The notes beneath the pieces were generated by a model that saw only the letters and a list, made by a program, of their open reading frames with translations, was not told the origin of the DNA and did not search any database. Shown here piece by piece: positions 15,785-22,902 of a stretch of 64,000 bases of DNA. The position numbers and the translations under genes were made by a program. How positions within the stretch are numbered: position 1 is the first letter of the stretch; each line of letters opens with the position of its first letter. The DNA is from UBA2991 sp965221735 (lineage in GTDB: Bacteria > Chloroflexota > Dehalococcoidia > Tepidiformales > Tepidiformaceae), in contig OZ244910.1 in NCBI GenBank assembly GCA_965221735.1, positions 310,001 to 374,000 of the forward strand. Reading direction: 5' to 3'.

Positions 15785-16255
15785 ATGACGGGCTTTGAAG
15801 TCGCCACGCTTGCCGCCGCTGTCGTCGCGGCCGCCGCAGCCGTCTGGAACACCGGGCTGCCCACTCGCCTCCGGAATCACTTGCGTCAGCGCCGCGCCCT
15901 GCGACAGCAACGCAAGAGGCAAGAAGAGCGTGTGCGGCTGTTCGCCGCTGAGGCAGACCTCCAAGAGATGGAGGATCGTTTCGACGAGCTAGTCGAGACC
16001 TACCACAGAAGGAATGTTCCGCCGGACTTACGCGCACTCTGGGGCCGAGTCTTTCGCCTCGCTTCCAGGTCGCCTGTCAAGCAGCCGTTCCGTTTCGGCT
16101 CCTTGGTCATTCAGACTTGGGATTCCGCCATGAGGATCAACAAGGGCGACCGGTCAATCGCAGATGTTGAGTGGATGGACATGGCGAGGCGACCAGTTCT
16201 GCCGATGCCGCTCATCACCGGTTCTACGGAGGCGGTGGTGGTCGTGAAGGAGTAG
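15785..16255 (+). CDS. Hypothetical protein with N-terminal helix and coiled coil
   Basis: A 156-residue protein not recognised as any family. It begins with a hydrophobic, alanine-rich segment (VATLAAAVVAAAAAVWN, about 6-22), likely a membrane anchor, then a basic coiled-coil-like stretch RLRNHLRQRRALRQQRKRQEE and acidic ADLQEMEDRFDELVETY, followed by a globular part with RALWGRVFRLA and FGSLVIQTWDSAMRINKGD. It starts about 50 nt after tRNA-Ser, has visibly less biased codon use than its neighbours, and no clear ribosome site. A position next to a tRNA 3' end is typical of transferred cargo, but no integrase remnant is seen. Confidence 0.55.
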   Translation: MTGFEVATLAAAVVAAAAAVWNTGLPTRLRNHLRQRRALRQQRKRQEERVRLFAAEADLQEMEDRFDELVETYHRRNVPPDLRALWGRVFRLASRSPVKQPFRFGSLVIQTWDSAMRINKGDRSIADVEWMDMARRPVLPMPLITGSTEAVVVVKE

Positions 16256-16285
16256 GTGCTTCGTTTGGGGTGCGCCCCGTGAAGC

Positions 16286-17056
16286 CTAGGACAACATCCG
16301 CGAGCGGACGGCCTCGATGGTCGAAGGGGCGAGCCCGAGGGTGCCCAGGTAGCCGGCGGCCGAGCCCCAGCGCCCGCGGATGAACTCGAGCGTGAGCTCC
16401 ATCTCGCGGGGCGGCGCGGCCATCATCATGCGGCCCGTCTCGATGCTGATCCCGTACTCCTCGAAGCGGTCCAGCCGCTCCTCGACCACGGGTTCAAGCT
16501 CGCTCGTGGAGAGCGCGTAGTCGGCCACGATGTGCTCGTCGGGCACGCCCGCGAGCTCCAGCAGGAGCGCGCCCGCGACGCCCGTGCGGTCCTTGCCGAC
16601 GGCGCAGTGGAAGAACACCGGGCCCGAGGCCGTGGCGATGGTCTCGAAGAGCGTGCGGTAGGCGCCCCCGCCCTCGGTCAGGAACTGCCGGTAGACGGCC
16701 GCGTGGCCCGGGTAGCGCTCCTGGCGCGCCAGGGCCCCGGGGGAGGCGTCGGACTCGAACACCGGCGCCTGGATGACGGTCATGCCGAAGGCGCCGAGGT
16801 CGGGAGTCGGGTACGTTTCGTGCTCCACCCCGGAGCGAAAGTCGACCACGACCCTGACGCCAAGGTCGGCGAGCGCGGCCCGGCCGGCGTCGGTCAGCTC
16901 GTGCAGGCTGCCGCCGCGGATGAGGTCGGAGGCGGTCGTGGGACGCCCGTTCGCGGTGGGGTGGCCACCCAGGTGGCGGACGTTGTGGGCGACTTCGAGG
17001 TGGATCTTTCGGTCGGTGGTTTCTTGTTCGATCGTTGCAGTTGTCACGTTTGTCAT
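16286..17056 (-). CDS. Tyrosine-protein phosphatase (Y_phosphatase3 type)
   Basis: A 256-residue protein with the Cx5R phosphatase loop HCAVGKDRTG at 150-159 (Cys151 nucleophile, Arg157), the KDRTG variant typical of the atypical tyrosine/lipid phosphatase family including MptpB-like enzymes. Asp72 in VVVDFRSGVEHE and the N-terminal NVRHLGG/IRGGSLHEL pattern also fit. It would remove phosphate from tyrosine residues or phosphoinositides. ATG 17056 is used because the longer open frame upstream is arginine-rich shadow sequence. It is preceded on the same strand by trmO (41-nt gap). Substrate unknown. Confidence 0.85.
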   Translation of the reverse strand: MTNVTTATIEQETTDRKIHLEVAHNVRHLGGHPTANGRPTTASDLIRGGSLHELTDAGRAALADLGVRVVVDFRSGVEHETYPTPDLGAFGMTVIQAPVFESDASPGALARQERYPGHAAVYRQFLTEGGGAYRTLFETIATASGPVFFHCAVGKDRTGVAGALLLELAGVPDEHIVADYALSTSELEPVVEERLDRFEEYGISIETGRMMMAAPPREMELTLEFIRGRWGSAAGYLGTLGLAPSTIEAVRSRMLS

Positions 17057-17097
17057 GGTGCGGGACTGGTGTGATCGGGCGGTGAACGGCTCCGGTG

Positions 17098-17562
17098 CTA
17101 CTCGCCGGGGATCGTCGCCTCCGGGTGCGAATCGTAGCGCGGCAGGTACGGCTTCAGGTCGAGCACCGGCGTCCCGTCGATCGCGTCGAGCCCGCGCACG
17201 CGCAGCACCGTCCCCTCCACGCCGAGCAGCGCCACCGCCGCCACCCCCAGGTGGTTCGGGCGAAGCTGGCTGCGCGTCGCGAACATCCCCACCTCCACCC
17301 CCTCGACCGGCAACGTCGGTGGCTTCTCGGGCGCGTCCGCCGCCAAGTCCATGTAGAAGACGGCGAGGACGTGGCTGTACTCCTCGATCCCGCGCAGCCG
17401 CTCCGCGTGCTCGGGCAGCACCTCGATGGCGCTCTCGACATCCTCCCAGCCGTGCGGGCGCGGCTTCGCCACGTCGTTCCGCACCCACCCGATCGCCTCC
17501 AGCGTGACCCGTTCCGGTGGCTCCGGCCGGTCGAACGTGCGGAAGCGATCGAGCAAACCCAT
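17098..17562 (-). CDS. TrmO/TsaA-family tRNA t6A N6-methyltransferase
   Basis: A 154-residue member of the TrmO (TsaA/YaeB/VirR) family, which uses AdoMet to methylate the N6 of t6A37 in certain tRNAs. Family signatures are clear: an opening IGWVRNDV, GIEEYSHVLAVFYM, ATRSQLRPNHLGVAAV, and the C-terminal VRGLDAIDGTPVLDLKPYLP. The substrate modification t6A depends on TsaD, encoded at 26,997 in this window, so the two act in the same pathway though they are not linked in an operon. It is slightly shorter than E. coli TrmO and lacks the C-terminal extension, as in many bacteria. Upstream is the divergent gyrB region. Confidence 0.85.
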   Translation of the reverse strand: MGLLDRFRTFDRPEPPERVTLEAIGWVRNDVAKPRPHGWEDVESAIEVLPEHAERLRGIEEYSHVLAVFYMDLAADAPEKPPTLPVEGVEVGMFATRSQLRPNHLGVAAVALLGVEGTVLRVRGLDAIDGTPVLDLKPYLPRYDSHPEATIPGE

Positions 17563-17789
17563 GTCGCTCGTCAGTCGCTCGCCGTGGTGGAAAGAGGGGT
17601 GGTAGAAGGCATGTCGTAGTGATGTTCTTGCTGGCGCAAAGCCGCCGTCAGTATAGGCGTGGAGGGCCCTTTTCGAGCCCCTGAAACACTGGCGTTTAAT
17701 ACCTTGTTCGTGATAAAATGCACAGGAATCCTAACAATACCCGCGGTAGCGTTCCGAACGCCCGCGGTCGAGTCCTCCCAAGGCAGCGT

Positions 17790-19733
17790 ATGGCGATCGA
17801 ACAGGCGACCCCGAGCACCTACACCGCAGCCAATATCCAGGTGCTGGAGGGTCTCGAAGCGGTCCGCCGCCGGCCCGGCATGTACATCGGGACGACCGAT
17901 AAGGCCGGCCTCCACCACCTCGTCAAGGAGCTCGTCGACAACGCCGTCGACGAGGCCATGGCCGGCTTCTGCGACCGGATCGAGGTCGTCTTCCAGGCCG
18001 ATGGCTGGTGCACCGTCACGGACAACGGTCGCGGCATCCCCGTGGGCGTCCAGAAGCAGACCGGCAAGACCGCCGTCGAGACCGTCATGACCGTCCTCCA
18101 CGCCGGCGGCAAGTTCGGCGGGGGCGGCTACAAGGTGTCAGGCGGCCTGCACGGCGTCGGCGCCAGCGTCGTCAACGCCCTCGCCGAGGAGATGCGCGTA
18201 GAGGTCGTCCCCGACCCCGAGGCGCAGGGCAAGCGCACCGCCGGCAAGGTCTACCGCCAGGACTACTCCCGCGGCGAGCCCCAGAACAAGCTCGCCCCGA
18301 CGCCCCTGAAGAACGGACGTGGCTACGGCACCACCATCTCCTTCAAACCCGACGCCGAGGTGTTCGATTCGACCTCGTTCGACTTCGCCATCGAGGCCGA
18401 CCGCCTGCGCCAGTACGCCTTCCTCACGAAGGGCACCTGGTTCCGCCTCTACGACGAGCGCGACGACACCGAGGTCAACTACTTCTTCGAGGGCGGCATC
18501 CAGAGCTTCGTCCGCCATGTGAACCGCGACCGCACCGTCCTCAACCACGACCCCGTGTACGTCGAGCGCGAGATCGAGGGAAACCTCATCGAGTGCGCGA
18601 TCCAGTACAACGACGGCTTCAACGAGTCCGTCTACACCTTCGCGAACGGCATCAACACGATCGACGGCGGCGCCCACCTGACCGGCTTCCGCAGCGCCCT
18701 CACCCGCGTCCTCAACGACTACGCCCGCAAAGCCAAGGTGCTCAAGGACGGCGACGCCAACCTCGGCGGCGAGGACGTGCGCGAGGGGCTCGTCGCGGTC
18801 GTCTCCGTGAAGCTCCCCGAGCCGCAGTTCGAGGGCCAGACGAAGACGCGCCTCGGCAACGCCGAGGTGGCCGCCCACGTCCAGAGCGCGCTCGGCGACG
18901 CCCTTACCCAGTACCTTGAGGAGAACCCCTCCGACGCCCGCCGCGTCATCGAGAAGGGCATGACCGCCGCCCGCGCCCGCGAGGCCGCCCGCAAGGCCCG
19001 CGACCTCGTCCACCGCAAGAGCGCCCTCGAGAGCGGCAACCTCCCCGGCAAGCTCGCCGATTGCTCCAGCCGCGACCCCGAGGAGTCCGAGATCTTCATC
19101 GTCGAGGGCGATAGCGCGGGGGGCTCGGCCAAGCAGGGCCGCGACCGGCACACGCAGGCCATCCTCCCCCTGCGCGGCAAGATCCTGAACGTCGAGAAGG
19201 CCTTCCCCGAGAAGATGCTCGGCCACGAGGCCATCCGCCTCATCATCTCCGCGCTCGGCACCGGCATCCGCGACACCTTCGACATCACGAAGCTGCGCTA
19301 CCACAAGGTCATCATCATGACCGACGCCGACGTCGACGGCGCCCACATCCGCACGCTCCTCCTCACCTTCTTCTTCCGCAACATGGTCGAGCTGATCGAG
19401 AACGGCAACCTCTACATCGCCCAGCCGCCCCTCTACCGCCTCCAGCAGGGCAAGACGACCCACTACTTCTTCTCCGACCCGGAACTGAAGGCGTTCCAGC
19501 GCGGCAAGAAGCAGAAGGGCAACGTCCAGCGCTTCAAGGGCCTCGGCGAGATGAACGCGGACCAGCTCTGGGAGACGGCCCTCAAGCCCGACTCGCGCAT
19601 TCTGATGCAGGTCGCCATCGAGGACGCCGCCGCCGCCGACCGCATCTTTTCCGAGCTCATGGGCGAAGACGTCAGCCACCGCCGCCGCTTCATCCAAACC
19701 CACGCGAAGGACGTCCAGAACCTGGATGTCTAG
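17790..19733 (+). CDS. gyrB: DNA gyrase subunit B
   Basis: The product is a 647-residue type IIA topoisomerase B subunit: GHKL ATPase start (LEGLEAVRRRPGMYIGTTD), ATP-lid glycines GGGGYKVSGGLHGVG, QTKTRLGN, and a TOPRIM domain with EGDSAGGSAKQGRDR and the DADVDGAHI metal site. It ends RRRFIQTHAKDVQNLDV, normal for GyrB; ParE cannot be excluded without gyrA linkage. ATG 17790 matches family length, with an AGGCAG ribosome-like site; an earlier ATG at 17718 overlaps a TAAAAT box. A promoter candidate TTGCTG/TATAGG with an 18-bp spacer lies upstream (about 17,628-17,660). No gyrA is nearby. Confidence 0.93.
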   Translation: MAIEQATPSTYTAANIQVLEGLEAVRRRPGMYIGTTDKAGLHHLVKELVDNAVDEAMAGFCDRIEVVFQADGWCTVTDNGRGIPVGVQKQTGKTAVETVMTVLHAGGKFGGGGYKVSGGLHGVGASVVNALAEEMRVEVVPDPEAQGKRTAGKVYRQDYSRGEPQNKLAPTPLKNGRGYGTTISFKPDAEVFDSTSFDFAIEADRLRQYAFLTKGTWFRLYDERDDTEVNYFFEGGIQSFVRHVNRDRTVLNHDPVYVEREIEGNLIECAIQYNDGFNESVYTFANGINTIDGGAHLTGFRSALTRVLNDYARKAKVLKDGDANLGGEDVREGLVAVVSVKLPEPQFEGQTKTRLGNAEVAAHVQSALGDALTQYLEENPSDARRVIEKGMTAARAREAARKARDLVHRKSALESGNLPGKLADCSSRDPEESEIFIVEGDSAGGSAKQGRDRHTQAILPLRGKILNVEKAFPEKMLGHEAIRLIISALGTGIRDTFDITKLRYHKVIIMTDADVDGAHIRTLLLTFFFRNMVELIENGNLYIAQPPLYRLQQGKTTHYFFSDPELKAFQRGKKQKGNVQRFKGLGEMNADQLWETALKPDSRILMQVAIEDAAAADRIFSELMGEDVSHRRRFIQTHAKDVQNLDV

Positions 19734-19758
19734 CGGCCACCGGCGGGGTGACCGCTAG
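19730..19758 (+). terminator. Hairpin at the end of gyrB
   Basis: A 12-bp stem with a single mismatch, CTAGCGGCCACC against GGTGACCGCTAG with a 5-nt loop, begins inside the gyrB stop codon. It has no following T-run, so it would be a Rho-assisted or weak terminator, or an mRNA 3'-end stabiliser. Confidence 0.5.
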
Positions 19759-19793
19759 TTGCCACCCCCGTCTCCTGTAGAGTCCCGGGCGAA

Positions 19794-20744
19794 GTGACAA
19801 ACATGGTTCTGCGGCTTCTCTTGCTACTAGCGATCCCGCTCGTTGCGCTTGGACTGGTGATGCCCACCACCTCCGCACAGTCGGAAGCGACCGTCGAGGT
19901 CCGCGTCTGGCAGGGCGTCTCCAACGCGCACAACCTCCATATCAGTGCCCGTCCCGAAGGTGGTTCCTGGAGAACGCTGGGAACCATCCCCCTCGACATG
20001 AGCGGGCTGAGCCGCAGAGGTACCTTCACGTACGGTGACATCACCGTAACCGTTCCGCTCGACGGCGAGCTTGGGCCAGCACAGGTGAACGTCGAGGTAC
20101 GTGTTTGGCAGAGCGTCTCTGATGCGCTCGACCTCTACATCAGCGCTCGTCCCGAGGGTGGCTCCTGGGGGACCCTGGGGACGATCCCGCTCGACATGAG
20201 CGGGCTGAACAGCAGGGGCACGTTTCGCTACAGCGACATCGATGTGGCGGTCCCACTCTGGTTCGTGGGAGTAGGAAAAACTGGCGGAACCACGTACAAC
20301 GCCTACATCATGGATGATGGCACGCTGTTTACTTCAATACTTGTCCACGATGGCGATGGCAGAATTATCGAAGTAGGTGAAAGCACATTCAGCTTCCGCT
20401 GTATGAGGGGTACATTAGAGGCAATATTTAAGATACGTGGGTCGCACTTCTTCCCTGAAACTACTTCAGTAGAATGGGAGATTACTGACCAGGATCCGGT
20501 CACAGAAAGGTGGAGAATTGGCGGCGGTGTGATCGGCGACTGGTTCTATGCTCCAGACTCGCGGCTCGTTCTTGAACAGCTTCGCGGAGCACAATCCCTG
20601 GTTATCCGCCTCCGCAACGCGGAAGGACGGATTTTGACGACCGATGAGGGAGACCTCCGCATCTACCCCCACGATGTGTCGTCGCTGCTTGCCTCGCCCG
20701 CCCAAGTGAATATCGAACACTGTGGGGATGAAGGCTGGCGCTAG
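19794..20744 (+). CDS. Secreted protein with two 56-residue tandem repeats
   Basis: A 316-residue protein with a signal peptide (LRLLLLLAIPLVALGLV, cleavage near TSAQS). Two repeats follow at about 34-89 and 100-155; each starts VEVRVWQ and contains ISARPEGGSW, TLGTIPLDMSGL, RGTF and VPL, and they are over 70% identical by eye. The repeats look like a small all-beta adhesion or binding module seen in Chloroflexota cell-surface proteins (recognition by memory only). The last 160 residues are unrelated and are encoded by noticeably AT-richer DNA (about 20,260-20,660), suggesting a different origin. GTG 19794 lies 10 nt after TAGAGT. Function unknown. Confidence 0.7.
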   Translation: MTNMVLRLLLLLAIPLVALGLVMPTTSAQSEATVEVRVWQGVSNAHNLHISARPEGGSWRTLGTIPLDMSGLSRRGTFTYGDITVTVPLDGELGPAQVNVEVRVWQSVSDALDLYISARPEGGSWGTLGTIPLDMSGLNSRGTFRYSDIDVAVPLWFVGVGKTGGTTYNAYIMDDGTLFTSILVHDGDGRIIEVGESTFSFRCMRGTLEAIFKIRGSHFFPETTSVEWEITDQDPVTERWRIGGGVIGDWFYAPDSRLVLEQLRGAQSLVIRLRNAEGRILTTDEGDLRIYPHDVSSLLASPAQVNIEHCGDEGWR

Positions 20745-20755
20745 CTATCAAGGGG

Positions 20756-20853
20756 TGGCGGGAGTGCATGGGAGTCGAACCCACCCCTCGCCGCGCTGGC
20801 GACGAGGCGACCGTTTTGAAGACGGCGAGGACCACCGGGCCCTATCCACTCCC
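20756..20853 (-). tRNA. selC: tRNA-Sec (anticodon TCA)
   Basis: The transcript folds as a selenocysteine tRNA. It has an 8-nt acceptor (GGGAGTGG with GCACTCCC, last pair non-canonical), a 6-bp D stem with a 4-nt loop (AGGGCC-CGGT-GGTCCT), anticodon loop CTTCAAA giving TCA, a 9-bp variable arm (CCTCGTCGC with GCGGCGAGG), a T arm with TTCGACT, and an encoded GCCA end. The long acceptor, 6-bp D stem and TCA anticodon are diagnostic. The genome therefore should recode UGA; selA, selB and selD are not in this window. Confidence 0.95.
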
Positions 20854-20908
20854 CCGGACTGGCCATCCTACCGCGCCGGGCGACCCGCGCGGCAGCGCGG
20901 CGCTCTCC

Positions 20909-21850
20909 TTACACGTACGGCAGGACTCTCTCCGCGAACAGCCGCGCCGGTTCCCGCGTATCCCGGCCGAAGAACTCGATGACGAACATGTCGCAGCCGG
21001 CCTCGCGGTTGGCCGCGATCTGGTCCCGGATGCGCTCGGGACTGCCCGACAGGGCGAGCGGCCCCGTCGGGTCGCCGAGGTGCCCTCCGAAGATGCGCTG
21101 CGCCCGCTCGATCATCGGCGCCGCCGCCGCCTCGTCCGGCGCGATCGTCACCAGCGTCTGCTGGCTGACCCTGATCTCGGACGGGTCGCGACCGATGTCG
21201 GCGCAGTGCTCCCGGAGCACCTTCACCTTGTGCGCGAGGTTCGAGTGGTGCCCCGCGAGGTTGTTGTAGATGTCGGCGTGCTCCGCCGCGATGCGCAGCG
21301 TCACCCGCTCGCCCGCGCCCCCGATGAGGATGGGCGGCGTCCGCGGCGGCTTCGGCTCGCACACGAGGTTCTCGACGCGCACGTGCTTCCCCTCGTAGGT
21401 GACGGGTTCCTCCTCGCTCCACATCCGCTTCAGCAGGACCACCGTCTCCTCGAGCTGCCGCAGCCGCGCGCGCGTCGAGAGGAACGGCATCCCGAAGTCG
21501 GTGAACTCGCGCTCCATCCAGCCGCCACCGAGTCCGGGGATGACGCGCCCGCCTGCGATCTCGTCGGCGGTCGCGATCGTCTTGCCCAGGTGCGCCGGAT
21601 TGCGCATGCCCGCGGGCGTGACCAGCGTGCCGATCTCGACCCGCTCCGTGATCGCCGCCAGCCCCGCCACCGCCGTCCACGCCTCCAGGATCGGGATCTG
21701 GGGCGACTGCGGCCCGTAGAGGTGGTCGTTCACCCAGATCGAGTCGAACCCCAGCGACTCGAACTCGCGGGCCGCTTCGCTCGCCTCCTCCCAGGTGCGC
21801 TTGATCTGCGGCACGTTCACGCCGAAGTGGGCCTTGCCGGTCGCTGTCAT
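20909..21850 (-). CDS. LLM-class F420-dependent oxidoreductase
   Basis: A 313-residue luciferase-like monooxygenase/F420 oxidoreductase: FGVNVPQ, EFESLGFDSIWVNDHLY, AAITERVEIGTLVTPAGMRNPAHLGKT and GGRVIPGLGGGWMEREF are all characteristic of the F420-type branch, ending with SPERIRDQIAANREAGCDMFVI. It transfers hydride between reduced F420 or FMN and an organic substrate in the cytoplasm; the substrate cannot be predicted. An AAGGGA ribosome site precedes the ATG, and a TAGAAT box lies about 35 nt upstream. It is divergent from ccsB. It ends 55 nt before the tRNA-Sec gene and could be transcribed through it. Confidence 0.9.
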   Translation of the reverse strand: MTATGKAHFGVNVPQIKRTWEEASEAAREFESLGFDSIWVNDHLYGPQSPQIPILEAWTAVAGLAAITERVEIGTLVTPAGMRNPAHLGKTIATADEIAGGRVIPGLGGGWMEREFTDFGMPFLSTRARLRQLEETVVLLKRMWSEEEPVTYEGKHVRVENLVCEPKPPRTPPILIGGAGERVTLRIAAEHADIYNNLAGHHSNLAHKVKVLREHCADIGRDPSEIRVSQQTLVTIAPDEAAAAPMIERAQRIFGGHLGDPTGPLALSGSPERIRDQIAANREAGCDMFVIEFFGRDTREPARLFAERVLPYV

Positions 21851-21954
21851 GTCGTCCCTTCCTGCGGCGGCCGCCGCGACCCGCGCATTCTACGGGCGCT
21901 CCAGCTTCGCTCCCGCAGGGAACGTGGCAGAGCCCGGCGATACAATGCCAATCG

Positions 21955-22902
21955 ATGGTCGAGCTCGCGAGCTACCTGTTCTGGACCGGCCTCGCGTTCG
22001 CCGGTATTGCGTCCGCGACCTATCTCGCGCACGTCGCCAGCGCTTCCCTGTCCTTTCGCCGCCTGACCGCCCAGACATCCGCCGGAACCGTCACCCTGTC
22101 CGGCGCGACCGGAACGCCCAACGCCGGCCTTGGCCGCCTCGCGACCACCTTCGCGGCGCTCACGGCGACCGCCCTCACCATCTCCCTCATCGCCCGCTGG
22201 ATCGCGGTCGAGCACGCGCCGCTGTCGAACCTGTACGAATACACCGTCGCCCTCGCCTGGGGCGTCTCCGTCGCCTGGCTCGCGTTCGAGCGGACGGCGG
22301 GGGCGCGACGCTTCGGGCTGGTTGCCCTCCCCATCGTCACCGCCCTCCTCGGCATCGCCACGCTCTTCCCCGACGAGGTCATCCCGCTCATCCCGGCCCT
22401 CCAGAACGGCCCGCTCCTTACCCTCCACGTGAGCGTCGTGATGGTCTCCTACGCCGTCCTCACCGTGGCCTTCAGCGCCGCGGTCATCTACCTGGTGCAG
22501 GGAGGCGAGGGCCGCAGGCGGTTCGCCTCCCTCCCCGGTGGTGAGGCCGCCGGCGACCTCGCCCATCGAGCCGTGCTCGTGGGGTTCCCCCTGCTGGCGC
22601 TGGGCATCGCCCTGGGCGCGTGGTGGGCGAACAGCGCCTGGGGTCGCTACTGGGGCTGGGATCCGAAGGAAACCAGCGCCCTCGTCGTCCTCCTCGCCCT
22701 GGCCGCCTACTTCCACGCCCGCGCCGGCGAAGGGTCAGTCGCGGGCGCGCCCATCATCCGCTGGATCATCCCCAGGCGGTTCCAGCGAAGCTGGCGCCCC
22801 GACCCCATGTGGTGGCTGGTCGCGATGTTCGCGCTGCTGCTCTTCACCTACTTCGGCGTGAACCTCTGGATCACCGGCCTCCACAGCTACGCCGGGGTCT
22901 GA
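21955..22902 (+). CDS. ccsB: Cytochrome c biogenesis protein CcsB/CcsA
   Basis: A 315-residue multi-pass protein with the heme-handling WWD-type motif WGRYWGWDPKETSAL starting at Trp229, and histidines in LHVSVVMVSYAVL and the C-terminal region. CcsA/CcsB works with ResB (Ccs1) to carry heme outward and attach it to apocytochrome c in system II. No resB or cytochrome gene is adjacent. The gene fits the leaderless pattern well: TACAAT, 8 nt, ATG, with no ribosome site. Its last 16 bp overlap the convergent gene for a large membrane protein. Confidence 0.9.
   Translation: MVELASYLFWTGLAFAGIASATYLAHVASASLSFRRLTAQTSAGTVTLSGATGTPNAGLGRLATTFAALTATALTISLIARWIAVEHAPLSNLYEYTVALAWGVSVAWLAFERTAGARRFGLVALPIVTALLGIATLFPDEVIPLIPALQNGPLLTLHVSVVMVSYAVLTVAFSAAVIYLVQGGEGRRRFASLPGGEAAGDLAHRAVLVGFPLLALGIALGAWWANSAWGRYWGWDPKETSALVVLLALAAYFHARAGEGSVAGAPIIRWIIPRRFQRSWRPDPMWWLVAMFALLLFTYFGVNLWITGLHSYAGV

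Noticed and set aside
15590..15964. Upstream extension of the nitrilase frame
   Set aside because: It reads through the antisense of tRNA-Ser and lacks homology; GTG 15589 gives the family N-terminus.
15785..16255. tRNA-Ser-associated integrated element
   Set aside because: No integrase, no repeated tRNA 3' end and only one small gene; evidence is too thin.
16286..17488. A 400-residue phosphatase
   Set aside because: The first 144 residues of the long frame are Arg/Gly-rich antisense of trmO; the phosphatase begins at ATG 17056.
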